In this document: piece after piece, positions 20,275 to 30,935 of the stretch
Layout of the letters: each line of letters opens with the position of its first letter
How positions within the stretch are numbered: position 1 is the stretch's first letter
Assembly: GCF_008831285.2 (NCBI RefSeq)
Contig: NW_022204831.1
Coordinates: 1-38,800, forward strand
Direction: 5' to 3'
From: Nymphaea colorata
Taxonomy: Eukaryota > Streptophyta > Magnoliopsida > Nymphaeales > Nymphaeaceae
DNA length: 38,800 nucleotides
Translations under genes and position numbers: made by a program
Notes under the pieces: generated by a model
What the model saw: the letters and a program-made list of their open reading frames with translations, nothing else
Told to the model about the DNA's origin: nothing
Database searches by the model: none

Positions 20275-22330
20275 AAAAATTGGGGGTGATCACACCCATG
20301 TTTGGCACAGCTTGGCTTGAGAGTAATGAAATTAAAAGAAAAGAACCTATGTGTTTGCATCCCCAAAATTTTGGTGGTTTTTGGTTTTTGGAGTGCTCTA
20401 GAAAAATGAGTTTTATTTTGAAAATGAGAGAGAAAGGGACTCACTGGTACGAGGATCGACCGTTTCTGGCACCTTTACCGAGGGTAATCAATCCAAGGGC
20501 TATGTCTATTATTGATGCATGTCATTTTGGATTGAACATCTCTTTCTATATGCGGCGTAGAAAAATATTGAAAGTTTGATGTTTCAAACTTTCGAAAAAG
20601 TTCTTGAAGAATTACTTTAGAATGTGAAATATTTTGGAGAAAACTAGAATTGAGAAATCTTTGTAAATATCATTTGGAAGGCTTGGGAAATCATTTTGAA
20701 ATCACTTTAGTGTTCTCTTAAGACTTTAAGTAGGCTTGAGATTTTGCTCTAATTTGGTTACTACCTAGCTAAAGCTTCATCTCATATTGCTTAAATTCTT
20801 TTGGGGAGGTGCTTGTGATAATAAGTGGTATTAAGTGAGTGTGAATGCATGAATGCATTGATCCTATATGATTGAAAAGGAAAATCATTCATTCCAACCA
20901 TAATATTCATCTAAGTTTTCTTTTTGATAATTATCATATATAAAAAGAAAAATTTTTTGAAAATGGATTGGGGTTGTAGACCATCAAGCATGAACCCAAT
21001 ATTGAGTTATTACTTGAGTTTTGGTCTTGATGAAGTCGGTAAATAAAAGATCATGAGAAAATATTTAAAGGAATGAAAGAGATGCAATATTATTTATAAA
21101 AAGAAAGAGAGGGAGAGAAAAAAACTTCAAAGATCACTAGATGGAAGATTTTGAAATAGGAGGAGATATATATTCTCTATATGTATGTATACATATTTGT
21201 ATAAGCTTTTGAAAATAAAATCCTAACTTAAATAGAGAGGGAAAGAAAAAGAGAAATATATATATATATATATTTAGATAAGAAATTTGTAGGAAAAGAC
21301 ATTTAACTTGAAGAGACAAACAAAAGGTTCTAGAGTGAGAAAATAGAACACATGTATATATGCGTTCATATGTAGATGAAAATTTGTAAATTAAAATGTG
21401 GAAACATAGAGAGAGACAGATGAAGGAATCATCATATGCACATATATGTATATAACATGTATATACATATCTGTCTTCATGAGATTAGAAATGAAGAAAT
21501 GACTTAAAACAACTGACTTCAAGTTTGATGTAGGCTGGAAGGGAGCTTGGGCACATGTAAGAACCTAAGCTAAAACTCCAAAGCCACATTAGAGAGGGTA
21601 TTTGCTTTCGAAAATATCTTTTAAAATATGATTTATATATAACCATAGAATGTTATTATTTGGTTTGTTGCAAGAGATATATTGCTTCCACCATTGGGTA
21701 TGGAAGAAAAATAAGCAACATAGCGAGGCACTCATTGAGGTTCCTAATTAGGTGATTAAGAAGGAAACTAAATGTATTAACATGAAGATGTATTTTTAGC
21801 ATGTACATATTGGTGAGGGTTCTCCCCGGGTTGGACAAGTCCCAACCTCAAAATTTCACATAGAATAAGGAGGAAATCCCAAATCATACTCTCATTTTCA
21901 CGGTGCATTCATATATAAATGAAAAATCAAACAACTATGCATGGATAAAATGAAAGTAATATTTAAGAAAAGAGAAAAAGCATGATTCAACCCTAAAATG
22001 AAAGATCATCTCATCTTCTCATACTCCCGGTGCACTCGAGCATAGTCTTTTGACTCTAAGATAGAGATTCAGAACCATCTCATAGATAGAGATGGAGTGC
22101 TATCTCATATGGCTGTGAGGAGATGAAGAGGAGGGGAAATGAGTGAAGCAAAACAAGATTATATTCAAGAAAAGAGATAGCATAATTGAATCATAAAATG
22201 GAATGTCACTTCGCCTTCTCATGCTCCTAGTGAACTCAAGGATAGCCTCTTGACTCTAAGAGATTTTAAAGCTATCTTGTATGGTCATGGGGAGATGAAG
22301 AAGGGAAGAAAATAGAAAGAATGAAATGGG
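20275..22330. other. AT-rich repeat-like sequence without a recognisable gene
   Basis: The sequence changes abruptly at 20275 from retrotransposon leader to AT-rich DNA. A 99-residue plus-strand frame (20280-20579) shows no recognisable domain. Short TA runs occur at 21256-21272. The region contains a diverged tandem duplication (annotated separately) and may be the transcribed part of the promoter module at 22338-22640. No RT, gag or host domain was seen. Confidence 0.5.
21955..22310. repeat. Diverged tandem duplication (units of about 165-190 bp)
   Basis: The stretch 21955-22130 and the stretch 22150-22310 share an ordered series of blocks: an AAGAAAAGAGA start, ATAAAATG or CTAAAATG, CTTCTCAT(A/G)CTCC, TCTTGACTCTAAGA or TTTTGACTCTAAGA, and GGAGATGAAGA. 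Many mismatches show that it is old. Confidence 0.7.
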
Positions 22331-22337
22331 ATGTTGG

Positions 22338-22466
22338 TTACATACCTCTTATGAGAATGATTTTGAAAAGAAAATGATCACCCTTGCTTGGATTGATCTT
22401 AGACTTGCCTTGAATAGGGCTCCAAGGTGATGAAGAAGAGGCCTCCAAGAGATCTTCGTGCTCCAT
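22338..22466 (-). CDS. Short exon-like ORF downstream of TATA box (speculative)
   Basis: A 42-residue frame starts with ATGG in the context TTCAATGGA and begins MEHEDLLEASSSSPWSP. It lies about 160 bases downstream of a CTATAAATA box after a CT-rich leader with CTTCTTCTTCTTCT. Near its end stands AGAGGTATGTAA, a strong plant 5' splice-site match, so the frame could be a first exon whose remainder lies at lower coordinates. No domain is recognised. It may equally be a leader ORF of an LTR element, since the promoter core recurs at 28533. Real coding status is unproven. Confidence 0.25.
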   Translation of the reverse strand: MEHEDLLEASSSSPWSPIQGKSKINPSKGDHFLFKIILIRGM

Positions 22467-22625
22467 TGAAGTTATTGTAGTTTGCTCCAAGTTGGAGAAG
22501 AAGAAGAAGATTGAGGAGAAGAAGAGGGAAAATGGAGGAAGAGAGCTTGAGAGAACTCTAAGTCTTCAAATGCAGTAGAGTTTCTCCAAGGGCTAGCTCC
22601 TTGCCCGAGAGGGTGAAAATGGGCG

Positions 22626-22634
22626 TATTTATAG
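22626..22634 (-). promoter_or_regulatory. TATA box
   Basis: CTATAAATA on the minus strand lies within a roughly 60-base block (TATTTATAGAGAGTTNTGGAGCCAAAACTCAAA on plus, seen in parts) that recurs at 28520-28580. It is followed in the transcription direction by a pyrimidine-rich leader. Confidence 0.5.
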
Positions 22635-22699
22635 AGAGTTGTGGAGCCAAAACTCAAATTTCAAGTTTTTTAGATTTTTATAACATTTTCAAATAATTT

Positions 22700-23500
22700 T
22701 GAATAGGTTTTGCTTAAGTATGATTGGCTATTATGCCTGAAAGTTCATTTTTGAGGTGTAGGGAGCGCTAATGCCCACTTAAAACACTCAAAATCACCCT
22801 CTAAAGGTCAATTTTTTGAAGAAAAAACGGTGGCTAAGTGCCTTGGCAGAGAATTTTAAAAATGTATACAAGCATCTTATCAGTGCCATTAACAAGAACT
22901 GCAAATTAAGTGACCATCCTCTGCCGACACGCCCCAACCTTTTCTTCGTTCCAAAAACATCAACTTTTTGGGGCCGCTACATTAATTTTACAGATTGTGT
23001 ATATGAAGAGGACCAAACTACCTTCAGCAGCAAGTTTTACAAAATTGCAAAAGAAGGCCTATACACAACCACTTGACATAAAAATAAAAAAGAAAAAAGA
23101 AAAGAAAGAAAGAAAGCCACCATTGGCTTGCAAACATCCTGTTGGAGATTATGCCTTTAATACCACCCCTGCCATTGCTCTCAATTTTGCTTTTGTATTG
23201 GTCGACCATCTCTAGGTAAGCCAACCCCCATGTCTCTCTCTCTCTCGCCCACTTGTCCACCTTTGACACTGGAACTGATTATATACGTTGCGCAGAGAAT
23301 GAATTTTCATGTGCCATTTTAATAATCAGAAAAAACGCCTATGTTAATAGAAAAGGGAACTTTTTTATAGAAACAAAAAAGAAAATATCAAAAAGAAGAT
23401 TTTGGGATTTGATAAAGCTAAAATTTGTAAGTCCATACATACATTTCGTTATGACCAATGTACCCCTCTAACGATAAAAAAGCGTCTTCATTTTTTTGTC
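22700..23500. other. No gene seen
   Basis: This is mixed AT-rich sequence with an A/G-rich run at 23080-23118 and a short CT run at 23235-23249. Frames of 70-100 residues overlap on both strands, and none has a recognisable domain. Confidence 0.6.
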
Positions 23501-23511
23501 CCGCTCATAGT

Positions 23512-23690
23512 GTTATCTCATAACTATTTTATTATCTCATATTTATATTTAATGTTATCTCATTATCTCATAAATCTTTTGTTATCTCATTCTTTTGTTT
23601 AGCATTATCTTATACATTTGTTATTATCTTACATTTATTTGTTATCTCATACACATTACCTCATACTTATTTATTATCTCATCTTCATTT

Positions 23691-23776
<86 letters not shown>
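23512..23776 (+). repeat. Degenerate TTATCTCATA repeats, then (CT)n and (TA)n microsatellites
   Basis: About 13 variants of TTATCTCATA lie at 5-25-base spacing from 23512 to 23690. A CT run (23692-23714) and a TA run of about 62 bases (23715-23776) follow. Confidence 0.9.
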
Positions 23777-23779
<3 letters not shown>

Positions 23780-23780
<1 letters not shown>

Positions 23781-24840
23781 TGAAATCCTTTCATCATGAT
23801 TTACACCCAAAGTTGGACTCTACCACCAGCCTCTGAAAAATGGCAGTCATTGTTTGTCTATTTCCTTACCGCCGACCACTGCAAGCTCCTCTGCAGTGCA
23901 CATCAGTCCTCACCCAAGCCATGCCTGCTCGACAGCGCACAGTCCATTAGCAGTAGTAGCCTCGCCTTCTGAGGAAGACCTTCTGCTAGAACCCATTGGG
24001 GAAGACAAGTTGAACCGCCAGTGAACGAGAAGTCAACAGCAAGTAGTAAGTTGGTTGCTACTTGGCACTCCGACACACACACACCAACATTGGCCCTATG
24101 CTTACCGGCCACTACCTCCCCACCCTCCTCTCTCTCTCTCTCTAGACCATCCTCTTATGGACCCTCCTTTAGCTTCCACCAGGCCTAACAACCATCAGTC
24201 GTGGCTAAGGTAATCTACTGCCAGCCACCTGACGCCAGCAACTTGCCCACTACCACCGGTCCCCTGCTGGTAGGTTGAGGCCTCGGCCAACAGGCTGTCT
24301 TGTTGAAGACTTTGATCCGGCCATGCCCGGCATGTACTAGGTATGGCTAGGCCACCTTGCCCTTGTCGAGCTGGTGCCCCAGCCCAGGTGATCCATCTCA
24401 TGTCGAGCGCTCCCCGTCTGCATCATCCTCGCCTGTCGTCCTCCTCCGCACACCAGGCCAGAGTCTTGATACTTGGTACTGGCATGCCCTGTCAAAGAGC
24501 CTGACCAGCATTGAACAAACCAGCTAAGGCCAGCCTAGGGCCGCAGTCACAATCGCTACAGGTACATGGTCAGAGCCGATCCACAACCAGGTCTAGTTGG
24601 CAGGCAGTCCATGCCACCACCACCTACTAGCTCTTACCCTAGGCTGCCTTGCTACCCACTCTTCAAGAGACCCTTCTGTGGTTGACAGCCCTCAACAGAT
24701 CCGCACATTCATGCGTAACCTAGCCATGGGCTAGGTAGGCCCTAGGTGGACTTATAGCCAAAGGCCTCATGACCTAGTTGGGAGGTCTACTCTATGGACT
24801 GCAAGGTTGCCAAGTTTTGAGCACCTCATATAAAGTCCCC
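23780..24840. other. GC-richer stretch without a recognisable gene
   Basis: Base composition changes to about half GC, with many GGCC and CCACC words. Frames are short and broken on both strands. A TATAAA (24829-24834) sits just before the polypyrimidine block. It could be part of a diverged LTR element, but no termini were found. Confidence 0.5.
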
Positions 24841-26265
24841 TCCTTGCCTATTTTTCTCTCTCCTTCTCACATGATTTGGTCCCTTTTCTTGCTCTCTTTC
24901 TTCCATCTCTCCTCCTCTATCTTTTATTAGGCTCTCTCTTATCTTTCCATTTACTTTATCTCATAAAATCACTTTTTCTTTTGATTTTATTAGTTGCTCA
25001 TTTTCTTAGATCCCTCTCCACTCTTCAATTTATCTCTTAAAATTCCTCTTTTTCTCTCTTTCCTCTTTTTCTCTGTTTTATTAATATTTCTCTCTTACTT
25101 CATCTCTCTTTTATTGACCACACTCTCTCTTCGATCTCTTTCCCCCTCTCTTTATTTTTTCTTCCTCTTTTATTAATCTTCTTCTCTCCGCTTGATATCT
25201 CTCTCGTCTGCTCTTTCTCTTTGACTTTATTTCCTCAACTAAAATCTCTATTTCCCTCTCCATTATTCAACACATACTCTCTCTCTCTCTCTCTCCAATT
25301 ACTCTTTTAAAATATTTTTTTCTTTTTCTTTTGTTAATCTCTAGCTCTCTTTCTTCCATCTCTCCTAAAATCTCTTTTTCTCCCTCTTTTATTAATTGCT
25401 ATCTCCTTTTCTTGGATCTCTCTTTTTTCTCTCTCTTCTATCTCCAAGCAATATCTCTCTTAAAATGTCTCCATCTCTATCTTTTATTTATCCTTGTATC
25501 TCTCTTTATGATTTTTCTCTTAAAATCTCTTATTCTTTCTATTTCATTAATTTCTTTCTCTTATATTTGTCTCTTCTTCTCTCTTTGATTTCTCTCTTAA
25601 AATCTCTTTTTCGTTTGTATATATACACACACACAAACACATATCTTTCTTTGATGTCTTTCTTAAAATCCATTTTTCTCTCTTTTATTAATTTTTATCC
25701 CTCTCTTTCTCTCTCTTTTTTGTTTCTCTCCCCTTTATTTCTCTCTCCTTTTCTCTTTCCTTATTTGATTTCTCTCTTAAAATATTTCTTTCCCTTTTAT
25801 TAACCTCTCTTTCTCTTTTTTATTTCTCTCTCTCTCTCTCTCTTCTTTTTCACTCTCTTCTCTCACTTTTTGATTTCTCTGAAAATATCTCTTTTTCTCT
25901 CTTTTATTGATATCTCTCTCTTCAATTTCTTTCTTGGAAACTTTCTTTTCTCTCTTTTATTAATCTCTTTCTGATTTCTCTCTTGAAATCTATATTCCTC
26001 TCTCCCTCTCTCTTTAATTTTTCTTTTAAGATATCTTTCTCTTCCTTTTATTAGTCTTTCTGCTCCCTCTTCATCTCTTCAATTTATATATATATATATA
26101 TATCTCACTCTGATTTCTCTCTTAAACTATTTTTTCTCTCTTTTGTTAATCTCTCTCACTTCGATAACTCTTTCTTTCTCTATGATTTCTCTCTTAATTT
26201 TTTCCCTTTTATTGATCTCTCTCTCTGTTTGATTTTTCTCTTAAAATATTTATTTCTCTCTCATA
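24841..26265 (+). repeat. 1.4-kb polypyrimidine block with degenerate repeat unit
   Basis: The block is dominated by recurring words such as TTGATTTCTCTCTTAAAATC, TCTCTTTTTCTCTC and TTTTATTAATCTC, spaced roughly 30-60 bases apart. It behaves as a degenerate minisatellite. Reading frames here are low-complexity artefacts. Confidence 0.85.
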
Positions 26266-26310
26266 GTGTTAAACTACATCTTTAACCACCTTTTAATCAT
26301 CATTCTCTTA

Positions 26311-27060
26311 CGCTTTGTTTGGATGGAGGGAAAGGGAAGGAAAGGGAGGGATGAAAATGAATGGAAAGGAAAGGGAGGGAATGGGAATGAGAAAGGAAGG
26401 GAATTGAAAGAAAATGAAAGGAAAGATGTGATTATAAAGCTTGTTTTGATAGAAAAGAATTAATTGCTAAAATCACGTTTGTATGTACTAGATAAAGAAA
26501 AGAAAAGGATAGAATTTTTAATACTTTAGAATAATACCCCTAACATTCAAAAATTTATCATTCAAATAAAAATATTTTTAATTTGATTTCCTGATTCAAT
26601 AAAAGAGGAACCATACTTACACTTGACATTTCATTCTGTAGTAATAAATATGATAAAAATTTATATCAATCGAACAAAACGCCATTTTTAGGTGCACTAA
26701 TTAGATGACATAAAAATGACAAAAACTTGAGTTTCGTAAAGGGGCCATTGTGAAATACCATCTAAGTCTCGAGTAGTGGTGGAAGGGAGAGAAAGAGACA
26801 CACAAAGTTGGTTGATGTCTCTTCTGAGGGCTGGTGGAAAGGGTATACACAGTAGAAAGGGATAGGCTTTTTCTTTCCCTCCCAATTATGGAAGGATTGG
26901 ATTTGCATTAGAGATCTCTTTCATTTCCCTCCCTTTCCTTTCTCTCCCTTTGCTACCAAACAAACTTTTTATTTTCCTTTCATTTTCTTTTTTTTAATTA
27001 ATCAACCAAACAAAGGATTGATTGTTCTTTCCTTTACTTTTCCTCCATCCAAACAGGGTG
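26311..27060. mobile_element. Tourist-like (PIF/Harbinger) MITE, 750 bp
   Basis: The terminal inverted repeats are CGCTTTGTTTGGATGGAGGG on the left and, on the complement of the right end, CACCCTGTTTGGATGGAGGA. A TTA target duplication stands on both sides (26308-26310 and 27061-27063). The left subterminal part is purine-rich (GGAAAGGGAGGG) and the right part is its pyrimidine-rich mirror. No transposase is present. Confidence 0.8.
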
Positions 27061-27063
27061 TTA

Positions 27064-27640
27064 ATATATACCTGTTGACCATCGTAATAGTAGTCTCAAA
27101 AGAATAAATTTCCTAAACATGCACATCCTCGATTAAATTGAAGCACAAAAAGGCATGAGAAGCGTTACTTTCATCAACTTCTTCTAGAATAGGCGCTTCC
27201 TCCCATACTCAATGGTGGAAGAGAGATATTCTCATAATCCCAAAGATAAACACACACATATATATATATTTTTCCTTATATAAGCCTCTAAGGAACCTTT
27301 GGAGACTTACCCTAAGCTCTTCACTGATCCCTAGTTCAATTTCCAGCCTATATAAAAAATGAAGTCTTCTGTAAATTTCTAAAATTATTTCTTGAACTTA
27401 CAATCTTAAGTTTTATCAAATTTATGATATCTGATTATTAAAGCAAATCTCTTTTTTTCCCTCTCTTATATTATCTCTTAAAACATCTTTTTTTCTCTCT
27501 TATTAATCTTTCCTCTCTCTTTCTTCGATTTGTTGGCTGGATGTGGAAAATGCTGGTTGTGTTACTTGGAAAGTTGTGTGGCTCTTAAGAATAACTAGAT
27601 TTTAGACAAAGGATCGTAGGAATTTAAAACTTAAGACTTT
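27064..27640. other. No gene seen
   Basis: AT-rich sequence with a short pyrimidine-rich patch (27448-27520) resembling the block at 24841-26265. No coding signal was seen. Confidence 0.6.
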
Positions 27641-28357
27641 GAGAGATAGAGAAAAAAAGGGCGAGAGTGAGAAAGAGATAGAGATTTTAAAAAGAGAGAG
27701 CGAGAGAGCTTAAGAAGAAATCAAACAGAGAAACAAAGAGAAATCAAAGTCAAAGCAAGAGAGAAAGGAAGAGAGATGTTATGAGAGAGATCAAAGAGAG
27801 AGAAATAGACAAATTGTGGAGAGAGTGTGACTAATAAGAGAAAGAGAGAGAGAGAGAAAAATCTAAGGGAGTTGGAGAGAGGTGTAGAGATTTTAAGAGA
27901 GACATGGAAGAGAGTTAGAGAGATATTAATAAAAGAGAGAAAAATAGTTTTAAAGAGAGAAATCAAAGAGAGAGATGGGAAGAGAGAGAGTTTAAAAAAA
28001 ATAGATAAATCTAAGACAAAGAGAGGGAGATTAATAAAAGCAATAGAAAAGTAGAATTTAAGGGAGAAATTTGAAGGGATGCACAGATTAATAAAAAAGA
28101 TAAAAGGAAAGATTTTAAGAGAAAACTCCAACCGAGGGGGAACGGAGAGAAAAAGATCAAAGAGAGAAATATTAATAAAAGAGAAAAAATTAATAGAGAA
28201 ACCGAAGTGAGGGAGATAGGAAAAGGTCATAATAAAAGCAAGAGAAAAAGTGATTTTAAGAGATACTAGAAATTGACCAGAGCGGTATTATAAAAGAGAG
28301 AAAAAAAGAATTTAAGAGAGGAATCAAAGAGAGAGATATTTGAAAGAGAGATAAGTT

Positions 28358-28399
<42 letters not shown>

Positions 28400-28470
28400 T
28401 AATAAAAAAAGAGAAAGAGAGACTTTGACAAATCAAAGAGAGAGAGAGAGAGAGAGACTCAAGGTTACAA
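27641..28470 (-). repeat. Polypurine block, reverse complement of the 24841-26265 type
   Basis: GAGAGAAATCAAAGAGAGAG, ATTAATAAAAGAGAG and TTTTAAGAGAGA words recur. These are the complements of the words in the polypyrimidine block. It includes a (GA)n run at 28360-28398. It lies in inverted orientation relative to that block. Confidence 0.85.
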
Positions 28471-28489
28471 GTAAGAAAGTACTAGACGT

Positions 28490-28620
28490 TCCCCAAGGGT
28501 TACCTCATGCCCAAAAGTGAAGATTGTGGAGATATTTATAGAGAGTTTTGGAGCCAAAACTCAAAATTTGAATTTTTTGAATTTAACAACATTTTCATGC
28601 AAATTCTAAGTATTTTTCAA
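28490..28620 (-). promoter_or_regulatory. Second copy of the promoter-like core with TATA box
   Basis: The segment around 28520-28580 matches 22614-22672, including CTATAAATA at 28533-28541 (minus strand). In the transcription direction it would read into the polypurine block as a CT-rich leader. This suggests a dispersed LTR-like repeat. Confidence 0.5.
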
Positions 28621-28639
28621 TGTTTTTAAATTTTTTCTC

Positions 28640-30516
28640 TCTTTCGTTTAAATTTTTCAAAGCATTGGGTTAATGGTGTTCTTTTATAAATGATGATGTC
28701 TTCATATGTAATTGTGGTAAATGGTAAGGAGTGTGATTTTTTTTTTCATGCCTAGCGTGGACTTCGACAAGGTGGTCCCATTTCTCCTTTTCTGTTTATT
28801 TTTCTGATGAAGATTCTTTCTAGGAAACTTCAATGGGAAAAATCTTGAGGAGCTTTGAAGGTGGCGAGAGTTATTGGATACAATTTAATCTACCTTGCTT
28901 TGCCGATGACATAATGTTGTGACTTGTGTTCAACTGCTGAAAAAGATTCTATTCTAGCAATCAAAGCAGTGTTTGCTGATTTTGCGGTAAATGCTGGTTT
29001 GGAAATAAACCACTCAAATTCCTGTAGTAAACCACTCAAATTCCTGTTTTGTTGCTTTTCATGTGGAGGTTTTAATGTTTGTTGAGTTTGAGCATATTTT
29101 GGGCTTGAAGGCGGTGCCCTTGCCTATCTCCTATTTAGGGTTGCCACTGTTTACGGTCTCTCTCCTTGTTCAATATTGTGACCCCTTAAGGGAGAAGATC
29201 TTGAAGAAACTGGCTCTATGGAAAAGTAGATTACTTTCTTTCCAGGGTAAATCATGTTAATCATGCATGTTATTGAAAGTGTTATAGGATTTTGGATGAG
29301 ATGCTTTAAGGTTCCTAATTCTGTTGCCAGAGATATCTCAAGAAAATGTGCATGTTTTTTTTGGGCAGAGCAAGAAGGAAGTAAGACACTTCATGCTATC
29401 AGCTGGCATCAATTGTGTGGTCATCTGAAAGAAGAAATCTATGGACATTTAATTCTGCTCTTCTTCTATATCCTGCTAAAAATTCTATCTTAGCAACCTC
29501 TTTATGGTATGCTTATCTAAAGTTGAAATATTTGGATTGTGACAGTCTTTGGACTTGTAGAAAAATTTGAAATATGTCATTGATTTGGAAAGGTGTCCTG
29601 GATAGCTGGCAGGCAGTTGGTCATCAAATTCATTGGGATGTAGGGGATGGCAGACAGACTAAGTTTTGGTTGGGCAACTGGGTAGGGATGTCAACGGATC
29701 GGATTCGGATTGGATACATCTTTAATCATATCCGCTTTTTCGGATATTCATATATTCGGATTCGGATTCAGATTCAAATTCGAATAAACCGAAGTCATAT
29801 CCGAATCCAAAATCCGATTTTACAATCTGAATCCGATTTTTATATTTATATCCGAATTCGAATCTGAATTTTGAACTAGATTTTGCCATTTTTCAAGTAT
29901 TAGATAGAGGATATTTGTATAAAAATGAATCTGATCCAAATCTGTATCCGAATTTGATCCGATATTTATGTATATCCAAATCCGAATCCGATCGGATGTC
30001 ATTTATTAAATCTGAATCCGATCGGATTTCTTAATCGGATAGTAAATTTTTATCCATATCTGATTTTTTCGGATCGGATCGGTAGGATATCCGATTCAAA
30101 TCGGATATATTGACATCCCTACAACTGGGGTTGAGGACTTTTGTCTTCTACAAGCAGATCAGGAAGAAGTAGATGACCTGATCATTTCTTGAAATGGTAT
30201 GTGCGTGATATGCTTTTGACTTATCAAAATAGGGACTTAGCCCCTCCTTGATCGATCTGGATTAATGGAATGGTTGAGATGTCAGGACTCTCTGATTACA
30301 AAGATAATCTCTTATGGGGTCCTAAAATTATGAAAGTAATGCAGATTATGGACTTTTTATGAGGACATTAGAAAGAAGAGACCAATTTTAGAATGGAGAA
30401 AGTTGCTATAGTGTTGTAAAGCAATTCTTCGTGCTAAATGGTGTTGTTTTCTGACTTTAGAAAGGAGATTTTTCATGCAAGATGGAATCAAACATTTTGG
30501 AATATCTATAGCCAAT
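28640..30516 (+). pseudogene. L1-type LINE, ORF2 remnant (RT to start of zinc knuckle)
   Basis: Three frames together carry plant L1 reverse-transcriptase landmarks in order: VIVVNGKECDFF (from about 28695), GLRQGGPISPFLF (from 28759), LAFADDIML (28893-28920, the F/YADD catalytic motif), then PISYLGLPLF (from 29120) and LALWKSRLLSFQGK (to about 29250). Frameshifts and stops show it is dead. The 5' part, including the endonuclease, is absent. A hAT-type MITE interrupts it at 29683-30121. The last bases, coding GIKHFGISIANRC, run into the gypsy insertion and continue at 35545. Confidence 0.85.
29683..30121. mobile_element. hAT-type MITE, 439 bp
   Basis: The terminal repeat TAGGGATGTCAA and its complement TTGACATCCCTA are flanked by an exact 8-base duplication CAACTGGG (29675-29682 and 30122-30129). 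The interior is composed of repeated ATCCGAATCC and GATCGGATTC words in both orientations. The 8-base duplication and the TAGGG terminus are typical of hAT elements. Confidence 0.9.
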
Positions 30517-30521
30517 AGATG

Positions 30522-30920
30522 TGTCACGGGCTGACTTTCTTCGGCCCATGGGCCCGGCGATAGCACATTCATCGTAAGCCTAAAGGACTCAAGAGTTTGC
30601 GGAGGACTTGACAATAACGCAGGCGCAAGGAAATCAAAGATCGCAAGGAAATCTGAGGGATGCTCTTACAATGAGCATAAATTGCATTGATCACAAGAGC
30701 GATGTAAGCAAATATGTTTGGAAAGAAATCACAGCTTTACTTACATAGAATGGCTGAGGCCTCTTACAAGATTCAAATGCCGACCACCCAAAATACAAAA
30801 TCCCTTATATGTACTTGGGATCGGTGGGAGGGTGCTCCATTACTAGTAAACAAATGTGTAATCAAAGATATAGTAAGCAAAAGAAAAGTAAGCACAAATA
30901 GATTCAGACTTAGGCGAACA
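30522..30920 (-). repeat. 3' LTR of the gypsy element
   Basis: It begins TGTCACGGGCTGAC and ends GGCGAACA on the plus strand. It aligns end to end with 35145-35544. Confidence 0.95.
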
Positions 30921-30935
30921 ACATCTCCCCTTGTT
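30921..30935 (-). other. Polypurine tract of the gypsy element
   Basis: The plus strand reads ACATCTCCCCTTGTT, sense AACAAGGGGAGATGT, directly next to the 3' LTR. Confidence 0.8.

Noticed and set aside
20280-20579. 99-residue plus-strand frame as a host gene
   Set aside because: No recognisable domain and no promoter or splice context was noted; it begins right at the array edge.
25396-25803. 135-residue Leu/Ser/Phe-rich frame resembling a membrane protein
   Set aside because: It is translation of the polypyrimidine repeat; low-complexity sequence gives open frames by composition alone.
27721-28230. 169-residue hydrophobic minus-strand frame
   Set aside because: It is translation of the polypurine/polypyrimidine block, with no domain.
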